The notes: generated from the sequence alone by a model not told the origin. A stretch of 64,000 bases of DNA from Diabrotica undecimpunctata (GCF_040954645.1 NC_092808.1:83274889-83338888), one strand, 5' to 3'; positions 41,595 through 54,977 are shown, counted from the stretch's first letter. Numbers and translations: made by a program.

Positions 41595-44158
41595 AGTGAT
41601 TAACAGATACCTGTTTCTGAAAGATTAATACTAATCCACCTGAATACTACTCCGGTCAAATTAAATGTTTTACAAGTGTATGCCCCAACCAGCGATAAAT
41701 CAAAAGAAGAGGTAGAGCAATTCTATGAGTTGTTGATAAATGCACTTAAACAAATTAAAAAAGAAGATATAACTATTATTATGGGTGACTTGAATGCGAA
41801 AATTGGAAAAGGGAAAAGCGGTGAATTCATTGGTGATTATGATCTAGGGAAGAAAAATGAAAGCGGAGAAAGATTAAAACTATTTGTAGGGGAAAAAGAA
41901 TTTGCAATACTAAATACGTTCTTCAAACTATCACCAAGACGTTTGTATACTTGGGTCTCTCCGCAAGATCAACCAGGAAACATAATAAGGAACCAAATTA
42001 ATTACATAATGGTGAACAAAAAATTACGTGATGGATGCCTATCAGTTAAAAATTACCTTGGTGCTGACGTATCGTCAGATCATATTCCTGTTATTGGTAA
42101 GTTTAGGTTTAGATTTAAAAAGGTTACAAAAAAGAATAGTAACAAAAAATGTGATGAGAAGACTAAAAGATATAGAAACAAAGGAGAGAGTCGCACGGTT
42201 TGTTTCAGAAAAGCTAAGCAACATGGAGCAAAAATATGATTCAGAAGGATCACTACAGAATATATGTGAAACCTTTGACAAGATCAGAGAAGAACATATA
42301 ATAGAAAATAAAGAGAAGAGAAAAAGTTGGACCAATGACAATATACTCTAACTTATGGAAGAAAGAAGAACATCAAAGAATAACAAAAAAGTGTACAAAA
42401 ATATTCAAAGAGAAATAAGAACCGAAATACAAAAGGCCAAAAAAAATTGAATAAAAACACAGTGTGAAGAAATAGAGTTTTTGGAAAAAAACACGATACA
42501 TTTAATATGCATGAAAAGGTAAAACAAGCAGCTGGTCTTCAAAAATACAACACAGCTAGCAAATTGCAAGATCAAGGAGGAAACATTATCACAGATAAAA
42601 ATCAAGAAATATGCATATGGGCCAAATATATACAAGAACTCTTATAATAGGTCCGAACAACCTCTGTCCTACATATCTAATGACCACTTACCAATCACAT
42701 CAGATGAAGTGGAAAAAGCAATATCACAACTAAAAGACGGCAAAGCTCCTGGACCTACAATGTATATATGCTGAGCTCCTAAAGCTATTTAACACCGATG
42801 GTACTCAACGACTAACAAAATATTCAATGACATATATTTAAACGGAGTAATACCAAGACCATGGCTGAAGTCAACGTTTATTGTTCTACCAAAGAAAACA
42901 AAATCTGTATCCTGCAATGATTTCCGGACTATCAGCTTAATGAGCCACATTTTAAAGTTATTTCTAAAAATCGTACATCAAAAGATATATAGACTATGTG
43001 AAGAAACAATCAGCCGTACACAGTTTGGTTTTTGGAAAGCAGTGGGTATGAGAGAGGCACTTTTTAGCATACAAGTGCTATTTCAACGATGTAGAGATTA
43101 ATAATATTACAGCTATAGATATATATTACATATATATTATAGATTAATTATTACATTAATATTAACATTAATAGAGCATTTGATACACTAAAACACGACA
43201 AGCTGATTGAGATATTAACAAATATTGGAATAAACACCTGAGATTTAAAAATTATTAGCAATCTTTACAGGAATCAAATATCATCTATCCGTACAGGGAC
43301 AGGAGAATCCGATGTTTCCGAATTGCTGTTTAACATATACTCTGAGGAAATCTTTCAAGAAGCAGTAAAATATGTTGAAGCCGGAATTCGAATTAACTGA
43401 TAATGTGTCAATAATATTAGATACGCGGATGACACGGTTGTATTCGCTGACAGTTATGAAGCCCTCCAGGAGTTAATGTAGAATCACACAAGTGAGTCAG
43501 AGATATGGACTTTCCCTGAACATTAAGAACACAAAATGTATGATAATCTTTACGAAGAAACAGTATATTAAAGTAATTAGTGTGAATCGTCAACCAATAG
43601 AAAGAGTAAAAACATACACCTACCTTGGTACGAACGTCAATGGCAATTGGGACCATTCCCTAGAAATAAAATGTAGGATAGAGAAAGCAAGATTTGCATT
43701 TCAAAAAATGGCTAAGCTATTCAAATGCCATGATTTATCAGTACCCATAAAAATCGGGTTACTACGATGTTATACAATTCCTATACTCTTGTACGGAGTT
43801 GAGTAGTGGACTCTCACATACGCTACTTGTGAGAAAATGAATGCTTTCGAAATATGGCTTTATCGTAGAATTCTGAAGATATTCTATACCGACCACGTTA
43901 CTAACCAGGACGTTTTATTAAAAATGTAAAAAGGAAAAGAGTTGTTAACCACAATAAAAACAGCCAAAATTGAATAACTCGGTCACAAGTAGAAGGAAAA
44001 CGAGGATCAGGAAGATAGAGAATTTCCTGGCTCAAAAATTTACGTACGTGGTTCAACACAACAACCACAAATCTTTTCAGAGTCGCAGTTTGCAAAATAC
44101 AGATTGCCATGATGGTCGCCAACATCCAAAACGGATAGGCACTACAAGAAGAAGAACT
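41595..44158 (+). mobile_element. RTE-type LINE, 5'-truncated within endonuclease
   Basis: Runs from an endonuclease fragment to a GAAGAAGAACTAG tail just before a (TA)n tract. Blocks: VLQVYAPTSDKSKEEVEQFY and IIMGDLNAKIGKG (endonuclease, open frame 41676-42239); ISQLKDGKAPGP and QFGFWKAVGMREALFSIQVL (RT); NNIRYADDTVVFADS; TYTYLGTNVNGNWDHSLE (43492-43806); ENW-like and FEIWLYRRILKIFYTDHV tail. The RGVRQGCVLSP block is deleted next to about 43300, and an AT-rich expansion lies at about 43105-43170. Confidence 0.9.
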
Positions 44159-44159
44159 A

Positions 44160-44204
44160 GAATATATATATATATATATAGTTTAATTTTTTTTAATGCT
44201 ATAA

Positions 44205-44286
<82 letters not shown>
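44160..44286. repeat. (TA)n tracts, left of the large inverted repeat
   Basis: Two TA runs (44162-44180, 44207-44286) separated by about 25 bases that are almost repeated at 45370-45385 (tttaattttttt..atgc). Confidence 0.9.
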
Positions 44287-44290
<4 letters not shown>

Positions 44291-45245
44291 AACTCCTTAA
44301 TATTGGGGAAATCTGCAAGAAAGACTCTAATGAGTATCAATTGTTTCGCCGAACGTTTTCGCCAAAGAGAATTAATTTGGCTTCTTCAGGGCTGAAAGAG
44401 AATAAATTATAATTAGCTACCATATATTATCTATTCAAAACATTATTGATCTTACCGTAACTTAGAATTGTAGAGTTAGAATATTAAAAAACTTTGCTAG
44501 TAACATAGTGGTGTTTTTTGTTACTATGTGCAAAAAAAGTTATTTTTTAGGTTTGAAATGTATGGTAGCTTTGAACTTAAAACGTAAAGGTTTACCCAAG
44601 ATTAATCGAAAAACCCAATGTAACTACATTTAAAAGGAGGTAATTCTTTGAATTGTCATTGAATATACATACATCTCAATAAGATATAATAATACATGAA
44701 CAATAGAATATAATTAATAATTAATGGGATTTAATTTCATTCGTTTTTAGCAATGAACCTTAACGACATAAAGATTCATAAGAACTACTTGAATTTGTCA
44801 GCGCATGCGTTCTGGCTAAAACAGAACCTCACTTTTAAAGTTTCTAACAATCAAAAATTTAGTTATTGCCGACAATTCAAAGAATTACCTCCTTTTAAAT
44901 GTAGTTACATTGGGTTTTTCGATTAACCTTGGGTTAAACCTTTACGTTTTAAGTTCAAAGCTACCATACATTTCAAACCTTAAAAAAAACCTTTTTTTTG
45001 CACATAGTAACAAAAAACACCATTATGTTACTAGCAAAGTTTTTTAATATTCTAACTCTACAATTCTAAGTTACGGTAAGATCAATAATGTTTTGAATAG
45101 ATAACATATAGTAGCTAATTATAATTTATTCTCTTTCAGCCCTGAAGAAGCCAAATTAATTCTCTTTGGCGAAAACGTTCAGCGAAACAATTGATACTCA
45201 TTAGAGTCTTTCTTGCAGATTTTTCCAATATTTAAGAGTTTACTG
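44287..45245. mobile_element. Foldback element: 375-bp inverted arms
   Basis: 44287-44690 (gtaaactccttaatattggg ... ggaggtaattctttgaattgtc) is repeated inversely at about 44868-45245 with few differences; about 170 bp lie between. It has no coding capacity. Both outer ends enter (TA)n tracts, so target duplications cannot be read. A transcript would fold into a very long double-stranded RNA. Confidence 0.88.
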
Positions 45246-45275
45246 TTTAACTTATCTGCAAAGATTAAATTTCTT

Positions 45276-45950
<675 letters not shown>

Positions 45951-46700
45951 TGTAACCAGCATTATTTAACATATAGTTACTCTGAAATCATCCTTAGAGA
46001 ATCCTTGAACGAATCAAAACACGGGATTGTAGTAAATGACCAGTTCATAAACCATATAAGATATGCAGACGATACCGTATTGCTGGCAAATAATGTCTAC
46101 TATAAACCATATACCGTTAGAAAGAATGGAAAAAATATGCTATCTGAGCTGCAATATTAAGGATACCTGGAATCATAGCTATGAAATAAAACCTCGTATC
46201 AAAAAAACAGAAGCCCTTATAATGGCCTTAGAAAGATTCCCCGTAACTTATCTTTAATTATTAACATACGCATAAGAATTCTTAGATAATAAGTTTTTAG
46301 TGTCCTCATCTACAGAGTAGAAAGATAGAGTGTCACAGAAGTTGCCATAGGACGGCTAGAGGCATTTAAAATGTGGTGTTGCCGCCATTTAAGGGTCTCA
46401 TATATACACCACACAACTAACACAACTATTCTTCAGAGCTTAAGAGAAGACAAAGAAATTATTATTAACAGCTTAAAGAACAGAAAATTGATTTACTTCG
46501 GCCACATTATGCGTTATAGCAAATACCGACTTCTACAGTTGATTGTAATGGACAAGATATGGACGCATACGTATATCCTGGCTGGGTAATCTTAGAAAAT
46601 GGACTGGTATAAACGTTAACTAATTTATTTAGAGCAGCTGTAAATAGAATACTATATTTCAATATGGTCGCGAACATTTCTAGAAAATGGGCGTCTTTAA
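45951..46700 (+). mobile_element. RTE-type LINE fragment, strongly decayed
   Basis: Plus strand: LTYSYSEIILRESLNESKHG, NHIRYADDTVLLANN (46040-46090), then a C-terminal block with KNRKLIYFGHIMRYSKYRLL (about 46475-46530) and FRAAVNRILYFNMVANIS near the 3' end. The 5' part and tail are missing or unrecognisable. Confidence 0.75.
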
Positions 46701-46849
46701 AAAAAGAAAAATAGCTTAGAGTGAAGTAACTGTTATCTTAAATTTAACACTTGTACCACCATTAAAGGCAGAAATTGAATAAATGTCGAAATATGGAATC
46801 TCACAACACATATAAAGCATATAAAGATCATTTAAGTGAAAACCTCAAA

Positions 46850-48060
46850 GTTTTTTTTTAAAGTGCCTTGTCTTCCTAGAACATGAGCGACCAGTTGCAT
46901 GATCTTTATTTTTACGCAGGGGACATCAATAATCAATAGTGTCGCGGTGCTGACTTCACACCACTGGCGGATATTCTTCGTCGTCCAGGACCACGTTTTC
47001 TGTTTTTCCCTAAAGAATTAAATGTAGTAATTCATATATATAATTTCTTATCGAGTGAGTAAAGTACTCCAATTTTCACCTTTTTTTGGTACTTAAAACC
47101 CTTGCTTCTTAGTTTAGACGCACGCTGTAAAACTACTTTATTTGACGCTCTATCCATATACAATATCTTTAGAATTCGGCGGTACCCCCAAAACTCAAGC
47201 CTCATTTCTATTACATATTGTTTCAGTGAGAGCTCATGCTTCCTTCGATACACCAGAATGTTAAAGACATAACGTAATAATAGCGTTCTTAGTAATAGAA
47301 TTCTTAGCGCTCGGTTGGTTAATACCTTTTGCGGATATTTAAATGATGTTCTGGCTTGCTTTATTCTTCTTTTGATTACCTAAGATATGTCCCACGTTTC
47401 ATTCACCCGAAAGTCCAAATATTTGTACAATTGTACTTTCGTCACCATTTCTTCATCTATTCTGATATTAGTTAGATTGTTAGCTATATTTTTCTTTTTG
47501 CTCTTGACTATCCATTTGATTTTCTTTGTACTAACCAATTTTTTACTGACCATAGTCTGTTACCGCAAATAGAATTATCTGTAAATTTTTTTTGTCTATT
47601 TATATCCAATTTTATTATACCTTTTGTTCTGTATTCCACAGCTTCTCCGAATATCTTTTCCAAATATAAATTAACCAAAGGCGGAGAGATCACACATCTC
47701 TGTCGAAGTCTTTTCATGAAAGAAACTTCTTTGGATGGCTGATCTTTTTATTCTAATGTCAGCTGTCTAATTCTAGTACAAACTGGCTATTATCCGAACC
47801 TGCCCATCCACATCTATGTCATTCTTCGTCTTCTTCAGGTTCCTTCTGCTATTGGAGGTTGGAAATCATCATCGCTATTTTAATTTTGTTGGCCGCGCTT
47901 CTGAATACTTCTAATGAGCTGCAATCGAACCACTCTCTCAAATTTCTTAGCCAGGACATTTTGCGTCGTCCTGGGTTTCTCTTCCCTTGTATCTTCCCTT
48001 GCATCTATGTCATTCAAAATGCTTCCCTATGTCATTCAAAATAGACTTATTTCTCATGTT
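46850..48060 (-). mobile_element. RTE-type LINE remnant, minus strand, with a nested 3' fragment
   Basis: Minus-strand pieces: 47717-47508, RQRCVISPPLVNLYLEKIFG (RT block); 47253-47032, EFWGYRRILKILYMDRASNK (post-RT); about 46990-46860, WSWTTKNIRQWCEVS and LVAHVLGRQGT (C-terminus). The last block differs from the LFRAAV-type end of the main family, so this is another RTE subfamily. It contains a 177-bp insertion of the main family (47825-48001). Confidence 0.65.
47825..48001 (-). mobile_element. 177-bp LINE 3' end with 14-bp target duplication
   Basis: Flanked by CATCTATGTCATTC at 47811-47824 and 48002-48015. It contains only the terminal coding block and tail of the main RTE family (complement of cttcttcaggttcc ... 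cttagccaggac), so it is a severely truncated insertion. Confidence 0.88.
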
Positions 48061-48927
48061 TAACAGCATCAAATTATTTCTCGTCTAAACTTATTTTAAG
48101 CCTATTTTTAGGAATTATTCTGATTTTGTATACACAGTTAAGTTGGTTCAATAGAATTAGGATAGATACATCTTCTTCATGCGTTTTTAAAATGTCTATC
48201 TGTACTATATCTGGTTCGGGAGCGATCTAATCTATCATGCTTGCTATGGCGTATACAAGGAGAGAATCTCCTATTAGCTGCAAAAATATTTTTGATATAT
48301 CTTATCCGTTCTTGCAATTGTCGTTCTGTGCTAGTAAGAATACATTAAACGTATTAATTATTATCCATCATAAAAACACCAAAATTTATGTTGGGAGGCT
48401 AATAATCAGACCCTACGTATCTAAAATTATTAATGAATCTCAGGTTATTAGGTACTGGTTTACTGAGAAATGGGTAATCAACTATCTACTTGATGTACCA
48501 GCGAGACTGTGTACTAAAAGGCCTAAATGTGGCCCAATAACCATAAAGAGAGAAGTGATTTAAACAAATTTATTCTTAATAAAACTTTAGTGTATCTGTA
48601 AAATGTTCTGAGCATTAATACAGTCTTATTTTGTCTCTTCTGACTGTTACCGGTAAATAATATATGAGCTCATAATACATAGACCCTAAACTTATCTGCT
48701 AGGTTCTGGGGTATCTCTTGCATAGATATGTCGCAACTTGTGACTGGATACTACATGAACCAAGAATCAAGATGCACTCACATTTTTAATCAAACTCATT
48801 CAATTACCCTCTTAGATTCAACCCAAACACATTCATTCATGCACAAGTTTATTGTGCAAGTATGCCAAATATGTGGGTCGACAACACACGTAATATATGC
48901 ATAAGTGCGTTAGTTTAAACTTAAACT
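48061..48927. other. Stretch without recognised gene; possible left flank of Harbinger
   Basis: A 108-codon plus-strand frame at 48237-48563 has no motif I recognise. The left terminal repeat of the Harbinger element should be here but I cannot place it. Confidence 0.35.
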
Positions 48928-49373
48928 ATGTCATCGTTGGACGACGACAACGTGTTGGCGGCTGCTGCAGGAGTTTTACTTTTAATTTAAAAAACAACTA
49001 AAAAAATATATAGTTTGGTGTAAGCAGTGGCCAAAGAAGAGAGAAACCTGTGCACATACGAATCTGTTAAATGAATTGAAAGTGTACCCACGTGATTGGC
49101 ATAATTATTTCCGAATGGACGAAGAAATTTATTTGCAGTTTTTATCACTTGTTACTTCTTTAATTCAAAAAGAAGGCACTATTATGCGAGAAGCTATACG
49201 TCTTCACGAAAGACTAACGGCAACCTTACGATTTGTTGCAACAGGAAGTAGTTACGAGAATCTAAAATTTTCAACCAGAATCTCACCCAAGCACTAGGCC
49301 ACATAATTCCTAAGACGTGTCGTTCACTATCTCAAGTGCTGAAAAATTCTTCTTTTTCTTGTAGTTTCTTCTC

Positions 49374-52000
49374 CTATCGGAGGTTGGCTATCATCACGGC
49401 TATCCGTACCTTATTGGCGGCTGCTCTAAAAAGATCTACTAAGCTGCAACTATACCATTCTCTTAGGTTTCTCAGCCAGGAAATTCTTCGTCTTCCTATG
49501 GATCTTTTACCCTTGATTTTACCTTGCATTATAAGCTTTAATATCTCATATTTCACACCTCTGGTAATGTGGCCTAAATATTCCAACTTTCTTGTTTTGA
49601 TATGCTACCAGTTGATTCCAACTTCTTTATATTATCAACTTTTAGTGTCCAGCTTTCCATTTTATACAACAAAGTGGAGAACACGTAACATCTTAAGACT
49701 CTTATCCTCAGATCCAGAGGAAGGTCTCTATTAACAAACATTGTTTTCATTTTTATTAATGCTTGTCTTGCAATTTCTATGCGTGTCCTTATTTCTTTAC
49801 CTTGGTCATTGTTTTCATTTACCCAGGTTCCCAGATGTTTGTAGTTATTCACACTTTCTACTTGTTTTCCCTCGATATCTAGCCTTCCTACTGTATGTTG
49901 CTTAGAAATAATCATGAACTTGGTTTTCTTAACGTTCATTTGTAGTCCCTATTTGATACTTGATGTGATCTATTTAGTAAGCGTTGTAGTGCTTCTAGAC
50001 TGTCTGTAAAAACAGCGGTGTCGTCTGCGCATCTTATGTTGTTTAAGATTTTTCCGTTTATTGATATACCCTGTTGTTCCTCTCATATTGCTTCCTTAAA
50101 AATAGCTTCGCTGTACAGATTGAATAACAATGGGGACAGCACGCAACCCTGTCTAACACCTCTTTTGATTTCTATTGTTTCTGTTTCGACATTTTCGATT
50201 CTAACCTTTGTTTTTTGATCCCAGTACAGATTGACAATAACCCGTATATCTCGACTATCCACATTCTTTTCTTTTAACAGTTTTACGAGTTTCTGATGTC
50301 GTACTCTATCAAAAGAATTTTGATAATCTATAAAGCAGACATAGAGATCCTGGTTTATAACTAGTCGTCTTTGCGCGAGAACGTTAAAAGCGAACAGGGC
50401 CTCTCTCGTTCCTAGTCCTCCTCTGAATCCAAACTGGGTGTCATCTATATCTTCTTCTATTTTTTTGTATAGTCTTCCATGTAGTATTTTGAGAATTATC
50501 TTGTGTGGCTTATTAAGGAAATTGTTCTGTACTGGGAGAATTCTGTCGCATGTACTGACTTTGGTAGTGTTAAAAACGTGGACAGCAATCAATCTTGGGG
50601 TATTACTCCTGTTGTATATACTTTGTTAAACAGATCTAAAAGTATATGCAGTGTTTCTTCGTCGATTCATTTAATTAGCTGTGGGTATCTGATCTGGGCC
50701 TACTGATTTTGCGGTTTTTGCATTTTTAATTGCCTGTTCTAATTCGCACATTATTGTTTTCGGTCCTGTTTGTTCCTGTGGTTCTTCTTGTATCATTTTG
50801 TCTTCGTCGAATAGTTTCATTATGTATTCTTGCCAAAATCTTAGTTTATCTTTGATATCTGCAATGAGTTTACCATTATGATCTTTGAGTATCCCGTAGT
50901 GTGCTCGCTTTTTGGTATTTGTTAGTTCTTTTATTTTTTTATGCATATTAAAGCTGTCTCGTATGTGCGTATTTTTTGTTATACTCTTCTATTTCTATGC
51001 GTTGATCTGTTAACCACTTTTCTTTGGACTTTTTTATCTCTATTTTAATTCTACTTTGTAGTTCTTAATATTTTGGCTCATTTCTTCCTTTGGCTTTTCT
51101 CCTCTCTTCCATTAGTGCTAGAATTTCTGAAGTCATCCACTTCTGTTTTTTATTTGTCTCTTCAGGCTTTAAATTTTCTTCAGCAGCCTTTAGTAATGTC
51201 TCCTGAATATTGCTCCACTTTTCATTGACATCTTCTGATGTTAAGATCTCTTCTCCCACTTCTGTTAGATTTAAGTTGACTTGTTGGATCACTTTTTGAT
51301 GTATTTCTCGTTTTTTTAATTTTGTGTAATCAAACGTTGGTTTATTTTAAGGTATTACAATCTTTTTGAGTTTCACGTGGATTCTAGCTATCAGCGGGTT
51401 ATGGTCAGAGTTGACATCTGCTCCTGGATATGCTTTTACTGCTTTAATTGAGTTTTTTTTATCTATTTTTGAATAATATATAGTCTATTTGATTTCTGAC
51501 TATGCGGTCTTTGTTATCTGTAGGAGATCTACAAGTGTACAATCTTCTATCGGGTAGTTAGTACATTGTGTTCATTATTGCAAAATGTTCATTTTGACAA
51601 AAATCTACGTCTGACAAAAAAAGTCCATATAAAAATGTTCTATCTCCTTTTCATCTTTATCCGCTGTTGGTGCGTATACTTGAATTAAGTTAACTTGTTG
51701 TAAGTTTGTCTTCAGCTGAACCATTATCACTCTCTCTGAGTAAGGAGTGAAGCTTATAACTGATTTATTAGTTTCTGTGTCTAACAAGATTGCGACTCCA
51801 TAGCGATGAGCCGGATCTTTGTTTTCAGCATAATACATCATGCCGTTTTTGGTTATAAGTTTGCCAATGTCTGGCCATTGTACGTCACTTATGCCCAGTA
51901 TATTTATTTCCATTCTGGTCATTTCTTTTATTAAATTATCTAATTTTCCTGGCTGGTACAAGCTTCTTACATTCCATGTTGCAAGTTTTATTGGTCTATA
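49374..52000 (-). pseudogene. LINE endonuclease-RT ORF, several frames
   Basis: Minus strand in order: 51961-51605, GKLDNLIKEMTRMEINILGI and NLIQVYAPTADKDEKEIE (AP-like endonuclease); 51292-51065, MTSEILALMEERRKAK (linker); 50946-50671, KSVGPDQIP (RT start); 50592-50083, FGFRGGLGTREALFAFNVLA, FIDYQNSFDRVRHQK and RGVRQGCVLSPLLFNLYSE; about 50040-49990, INNIRCADDTAVFTDS-like block, where YADD is altered; 49939-49574, NYKHLGTWVNENNDQGKEI; 49586-49374, MEYLGHITRGVKYEILKL to LFRAAANKVRIAVMIANLR. Frame breaks between blocks inactivate it. Confidence 0.92.
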
Positions 52001-52129
52001 TTTGTGTATTCTTAGACGTGGAATTTTATTATGTAAACGAGAATTTTGCTTGCTAGCGACCTGGAAGACCTCGTCTTTTACATGATTTTTTCCTTCCCTG
52101 TCGGATCTTGGTTTCCGGATTCCATGATC

Positions 52130-52506
52130 AGTAACGGTTTGATTTTTTTTTGCGTATTTGCCATAATGAATGACTAGGGATGTTCTGTTGAACCTTTAAT
52201 GCAGTGGTTTCCCGTTGCCTTCTGCATTCTTCTGCCGTTGACCAATTTATTGGTTCTTCCGCCTTTGGACTTGATTTCTCAGCTCCAGGACAAAAGAGTG
52301 TCCTACTACCTACCGTTTCATCCGCCCGAAGCCGTTGGTCGGTAAGCAGGGGATTGCTTATACCGGCAATCACTCGGTCCCTATCTGCGTTAGCCATCAA
52401 CATTGATGTTGCCCACCTTCTATCACGTGGAGGTGCAGATTCGGATTTTTCCTTCATCGAGATTAAGACCTTTCGGCATTTCCTAATCTCTCCAGAGCTT
52501 TAGAAA
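52130..52506 (-). promoter_or_regulatory. LINE 5' leader
   Basis: Non-coding 5' region shared with 24230-24618, including gattgcttataccggcaatc. RTE-type LINEs need an internal promoter in such a leader. Conservation between two independent copies marks it as part of the element. Confidence 0.6.
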
Positions 52507-52699
52507 GCTGAAAAATTATTTAAAGGTAAAAAAATAAAACAATTTAAATTGACATTAGTAAAACTGTAGTAAAAAATTATTCGAGTAAAACTACAAATTA
52601 GTAAAATTGGATATAAAAGAAGCAAGGAGGTGTTAGAATTTACAGTTCTTAGTGGAACCATCTTCACAGATAATCGTCTTAGCTGTAAATGAGTATGGA

Positions 52700-53126
52700 G
52701 ACTCACTATTTGGAGATAGTGGGTCAAGGTGAGTTGACCAGTTTCAGCTATAAACAGTGCTTCATTAATTATTTTTTCTGCGTTTAATCGTTGTGTGCCA
52801 TCTTGCACATCTCGAAGTTTACTGGACACATTTTTTACAAAAATTTTATATCGACCGTCTTTAATTTTGGTCTCTTAAAATGTTCTTCGGTAGATTTCAA
52901 GACATTGTTACAATGTTCTGCTGATGTTTGTTTGATGGTAGGTCGCCCTGTAATACTATTCTTTGGATTTGATGATCCCGGTTGCAATGGAGGAGGTGTA
53001 GAAGTCATAGAGTTTGTTATTTCACAAGGTGGAGCCTCGCTTGACTGAGATTCCTCTAAAACTTCCTCGGCATTTGGTGCTTCACCTTTATCTACTGAAT
53101 GCTCCGTTGTTTCCTCCAGTAATCCC
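52700..53126 (-). pseudogene. BESS-like DNA-binding accessory gene of Harbinger, antisense in intron
   Basis: Minus strand from 53126 (acceptor TTTTTCAG/G just upstream): ETTEHSVDKGEAPNAEEV, a Pro/Ser-rich linker with STPPPLQPGSSN, then, across a frame slip, VKNVSSKLRDVQDGTQRLNAEKIINEALFIAETGQL. The last block resembles a BESS or MADF-BESS type interaction helix pair found in the second protein of insect Harbinger elements. The MADF half expected upstream is not visible, so the gene is partial. It overlaps the transposase intron (52526-53159). Confidence 0.6.
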
Positions 53127-53989
53127 TGAAAAATAATTACCATCGTTTAATTTTTTTAGTTTCCTCAAACAATAGATGATTGAAAATTGATAGCGAATAA
53201 GTTTGAAACAAGGTGGAATTTTCTTCACTGCTTAGGTGCTTTTAACGGAAAACATGTTCAATTCATACCATCAGCAGGGAGCGGTTCATATTTCTACAAT
53301 TACAAGAAGACACACAGTATGGTTTTACTGGCTATTGCTGACACCAACTATAAGTTTTTATTATGTGATTTCAGTACGAACAGACGGGTCTCTGATGGCG
53401 TTGTTCTCAAAAACACAGTATTTTTATTGTTATTGTTATTATAAGTTATAGAAGAATCTGATGAATATTCCACCTCCTTCTGATGTCGGACAGAGAAAAA
53501 ATCTTTCATATGTGTTTGTAGCAGACGATGCCTTTGCTTTAAGAACCGACATGTTAAAACCATTTGTGCAAAGTAATTTAAACAGCATAGAGAAGAAAAT
53601 TTATAATTACAGATTATGTAGAGCTTGTCGTATTATTGAAAATGCATTTGGGATTCTACCAGCCCGTTTTCGTATTTTCCACACAGCCATCAATTTGTAG
53701 GTAAAATATATCGAGTTGGTAGTGATAGCAAGTTGTTCGTTACATAACTTTTGAATATCAAAATTAGGCTAGGTCTATGCTCTAGGCTATATGTGAATAT
53801 TTTGATCTCGAAAGTACCAAAGATGGTACAGTCTCCAGTGGATTGACAACGAGAAATTAAAATTTACAAGCTTTACAACGAACTCATCCTTGTAATGTGC
53901 CAGTATCAGCCAAAGATATACAAAACGAATTTATGAAATACTTTGCAAGTGAAGGAAAAGTGTCGTGGCAGACCGTTTTTATTAATTAA

Positions 53990-54157
53990 ATGAACATGTA
54001 GGAAAAATATTTTAGTTTTTTTAAATACGAAAAGTAACCCTTTGTTAATAATATACAAAATACACAAATATTTCATACTTACAGTATTTTCTTTGAGGAC
54101 GAATGACTGAAAATATCTTGGTATCCCAAAAACTCGAACATACCATAGTATCACAAA

Positions 54158-54197
<40 letters not shown>

Positions 54198-54419
54198 TAT
54201 AAAATAATATAATATAATGTCAAATGTTAAGTAATTCTGCTAATTTTATATTACAATAATTCTCACAAGGTATGTTTTGAGAAAGAGTTAAATAAACTCG
54301 AAAGCTTAACAAACCTAAAAGAGTTTTACTTAAAGGCCAGTATTTGACTACAAAACCCAATATATCCATAAATATTAATAATCACCTAGTCACTAAAGCC
54401 CTTTCCAAGAGAATATATA

Positions 54420-54475
<56 letters not shown>
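53990..54475. other. Flank of Harbinger with (TA)n tracts
   Basis: (TA)n at 54160-54193 and 54412-54473. No gene is recognised. The right terminal repeat of Harbinger may lie near 54100 but is not resolved. Confidence 0.4.
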
Positions 54476-54556
54476 AGGTAAAAGAAATAATAAATTAGAC
54501 TTGCTCACAATTAAATTGATTGTGAGTAAGTCTAATTTATCATTTCTTTTACCTTT
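54475..54556. repeat. Short hairpin with about 38-bp arms between (TA)n tracts
   Basis: aggtaaaagaaataataaat (start) is mirrored by its complement ending at about 54555, with few mismatches and a loop of about 3 bases. It lies between (TA)n tracts at 54412-54473 and 54588-54652, the same layout as the 44-45 kb foldback. Confidence 0.88.
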
Positions 54557-54587
54557 TGAAATGGACTCACACAAGCAACACATTCAT

Positions 54588-54589
54588 GA

Positions 54590-54652
<63 letters not shown>
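54588..54652. repeat. (TA)n tract
   Basis: About 32 TA units. It abuts the left end of the gypsy-3 LTR fragment. Confidence 0.95.
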
Positions 54653-54656
<4 letters not shown>

Positions 54657-54977
54657 TCCTTTTGATAATTAGTAACACAACTGAGTTTCTGAAATTAAAG
54701 ATTTATTAAAACATGTTCTATTTACATTATTTACACAAAATTTTACCTGAAATTAAAGAAACGATATTTAATGTCACTAACTCTGGATGTTTAACATTTT
54801 TAACCACAAAATAAAATCTGATTAGGTGACAAGTTTTTAAATATAAAGATGACAGAAATGGTTGTGTCTAATATTCCAGATAACGTGCTCGGTAGAGCGC
54901 GGCAATATTTGAATGATGAAATTATTATTTCATTAGATCCCCTTTCGCAAAGGAGAAAATATTCATGCCTTCAAAGT

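Larger units (their letters stand above)
49349..52506 (-). mobile_element. RTE-type LINE, near full length (3.16 kb)
   Basis: An exact 11-bp target duplication GCTGAAAAATT (49338-49348, 52507-52517) defines both ends. The 3' end carries the tail ttctttttcttg complement (GAA-rich); the 5' leader (52130-52506) matches that of the LINE at 24.2-24.6 kb. It interrupts Harbinger exon 1 and is therefore younger than it. This is the most complete copy of the main RTE family in the window. Confidence 0.93.
48928..53989 (+). pseudogene. HARBI1-like transposase (DDE nuclease), interrupted
   Basis: Exon 1: start ATG 48928 (MSSLDDDNVLAAAAGV), a frame slip in an A-run, then HTNLLNELKVYPRDWHNYF, EAIRLHERLTATLRF and a SQVLKNYLK end joined across the LINE target duplication. 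Donor at 52526 (AAG/GTAAAA), acceptor at 53159. Exon 2: DCWKLIANKFETRWN-like sequence, HCLGAFNGKHVQF, GSYFYNYKKTHSMVLLAIAD, RRVSDGVVLKN, then NIPPPSDVG, YVFVADDAFALRTDMLKPF and RIIENAFGILPARFRIF. The C-terminus near 53900-53989 reads AKDIQNEFMKYFASEGKVSW. The first catalytic Asp (usually GxxDGKH) is Asn here. Stops and frameshifts are present. Confidence 0.85.
48928..54000 (+). mobile_element. PIF/Harbinger DNA transposon split by a LINE
   Basis: Transposase pieces run in order from 48928 to 53989, with an antisense BESS-like gene between its first and second exons. PIF/Harbinger elements typically carry a nuclease-type transposase and a second DNA-binding protein, which fits. An RTE LINE occupies 49349-52506. 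Terminal repeats and the 3-bp target duplication were not located, so the outer borders are those of the coding region. Confidence 0.8.
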
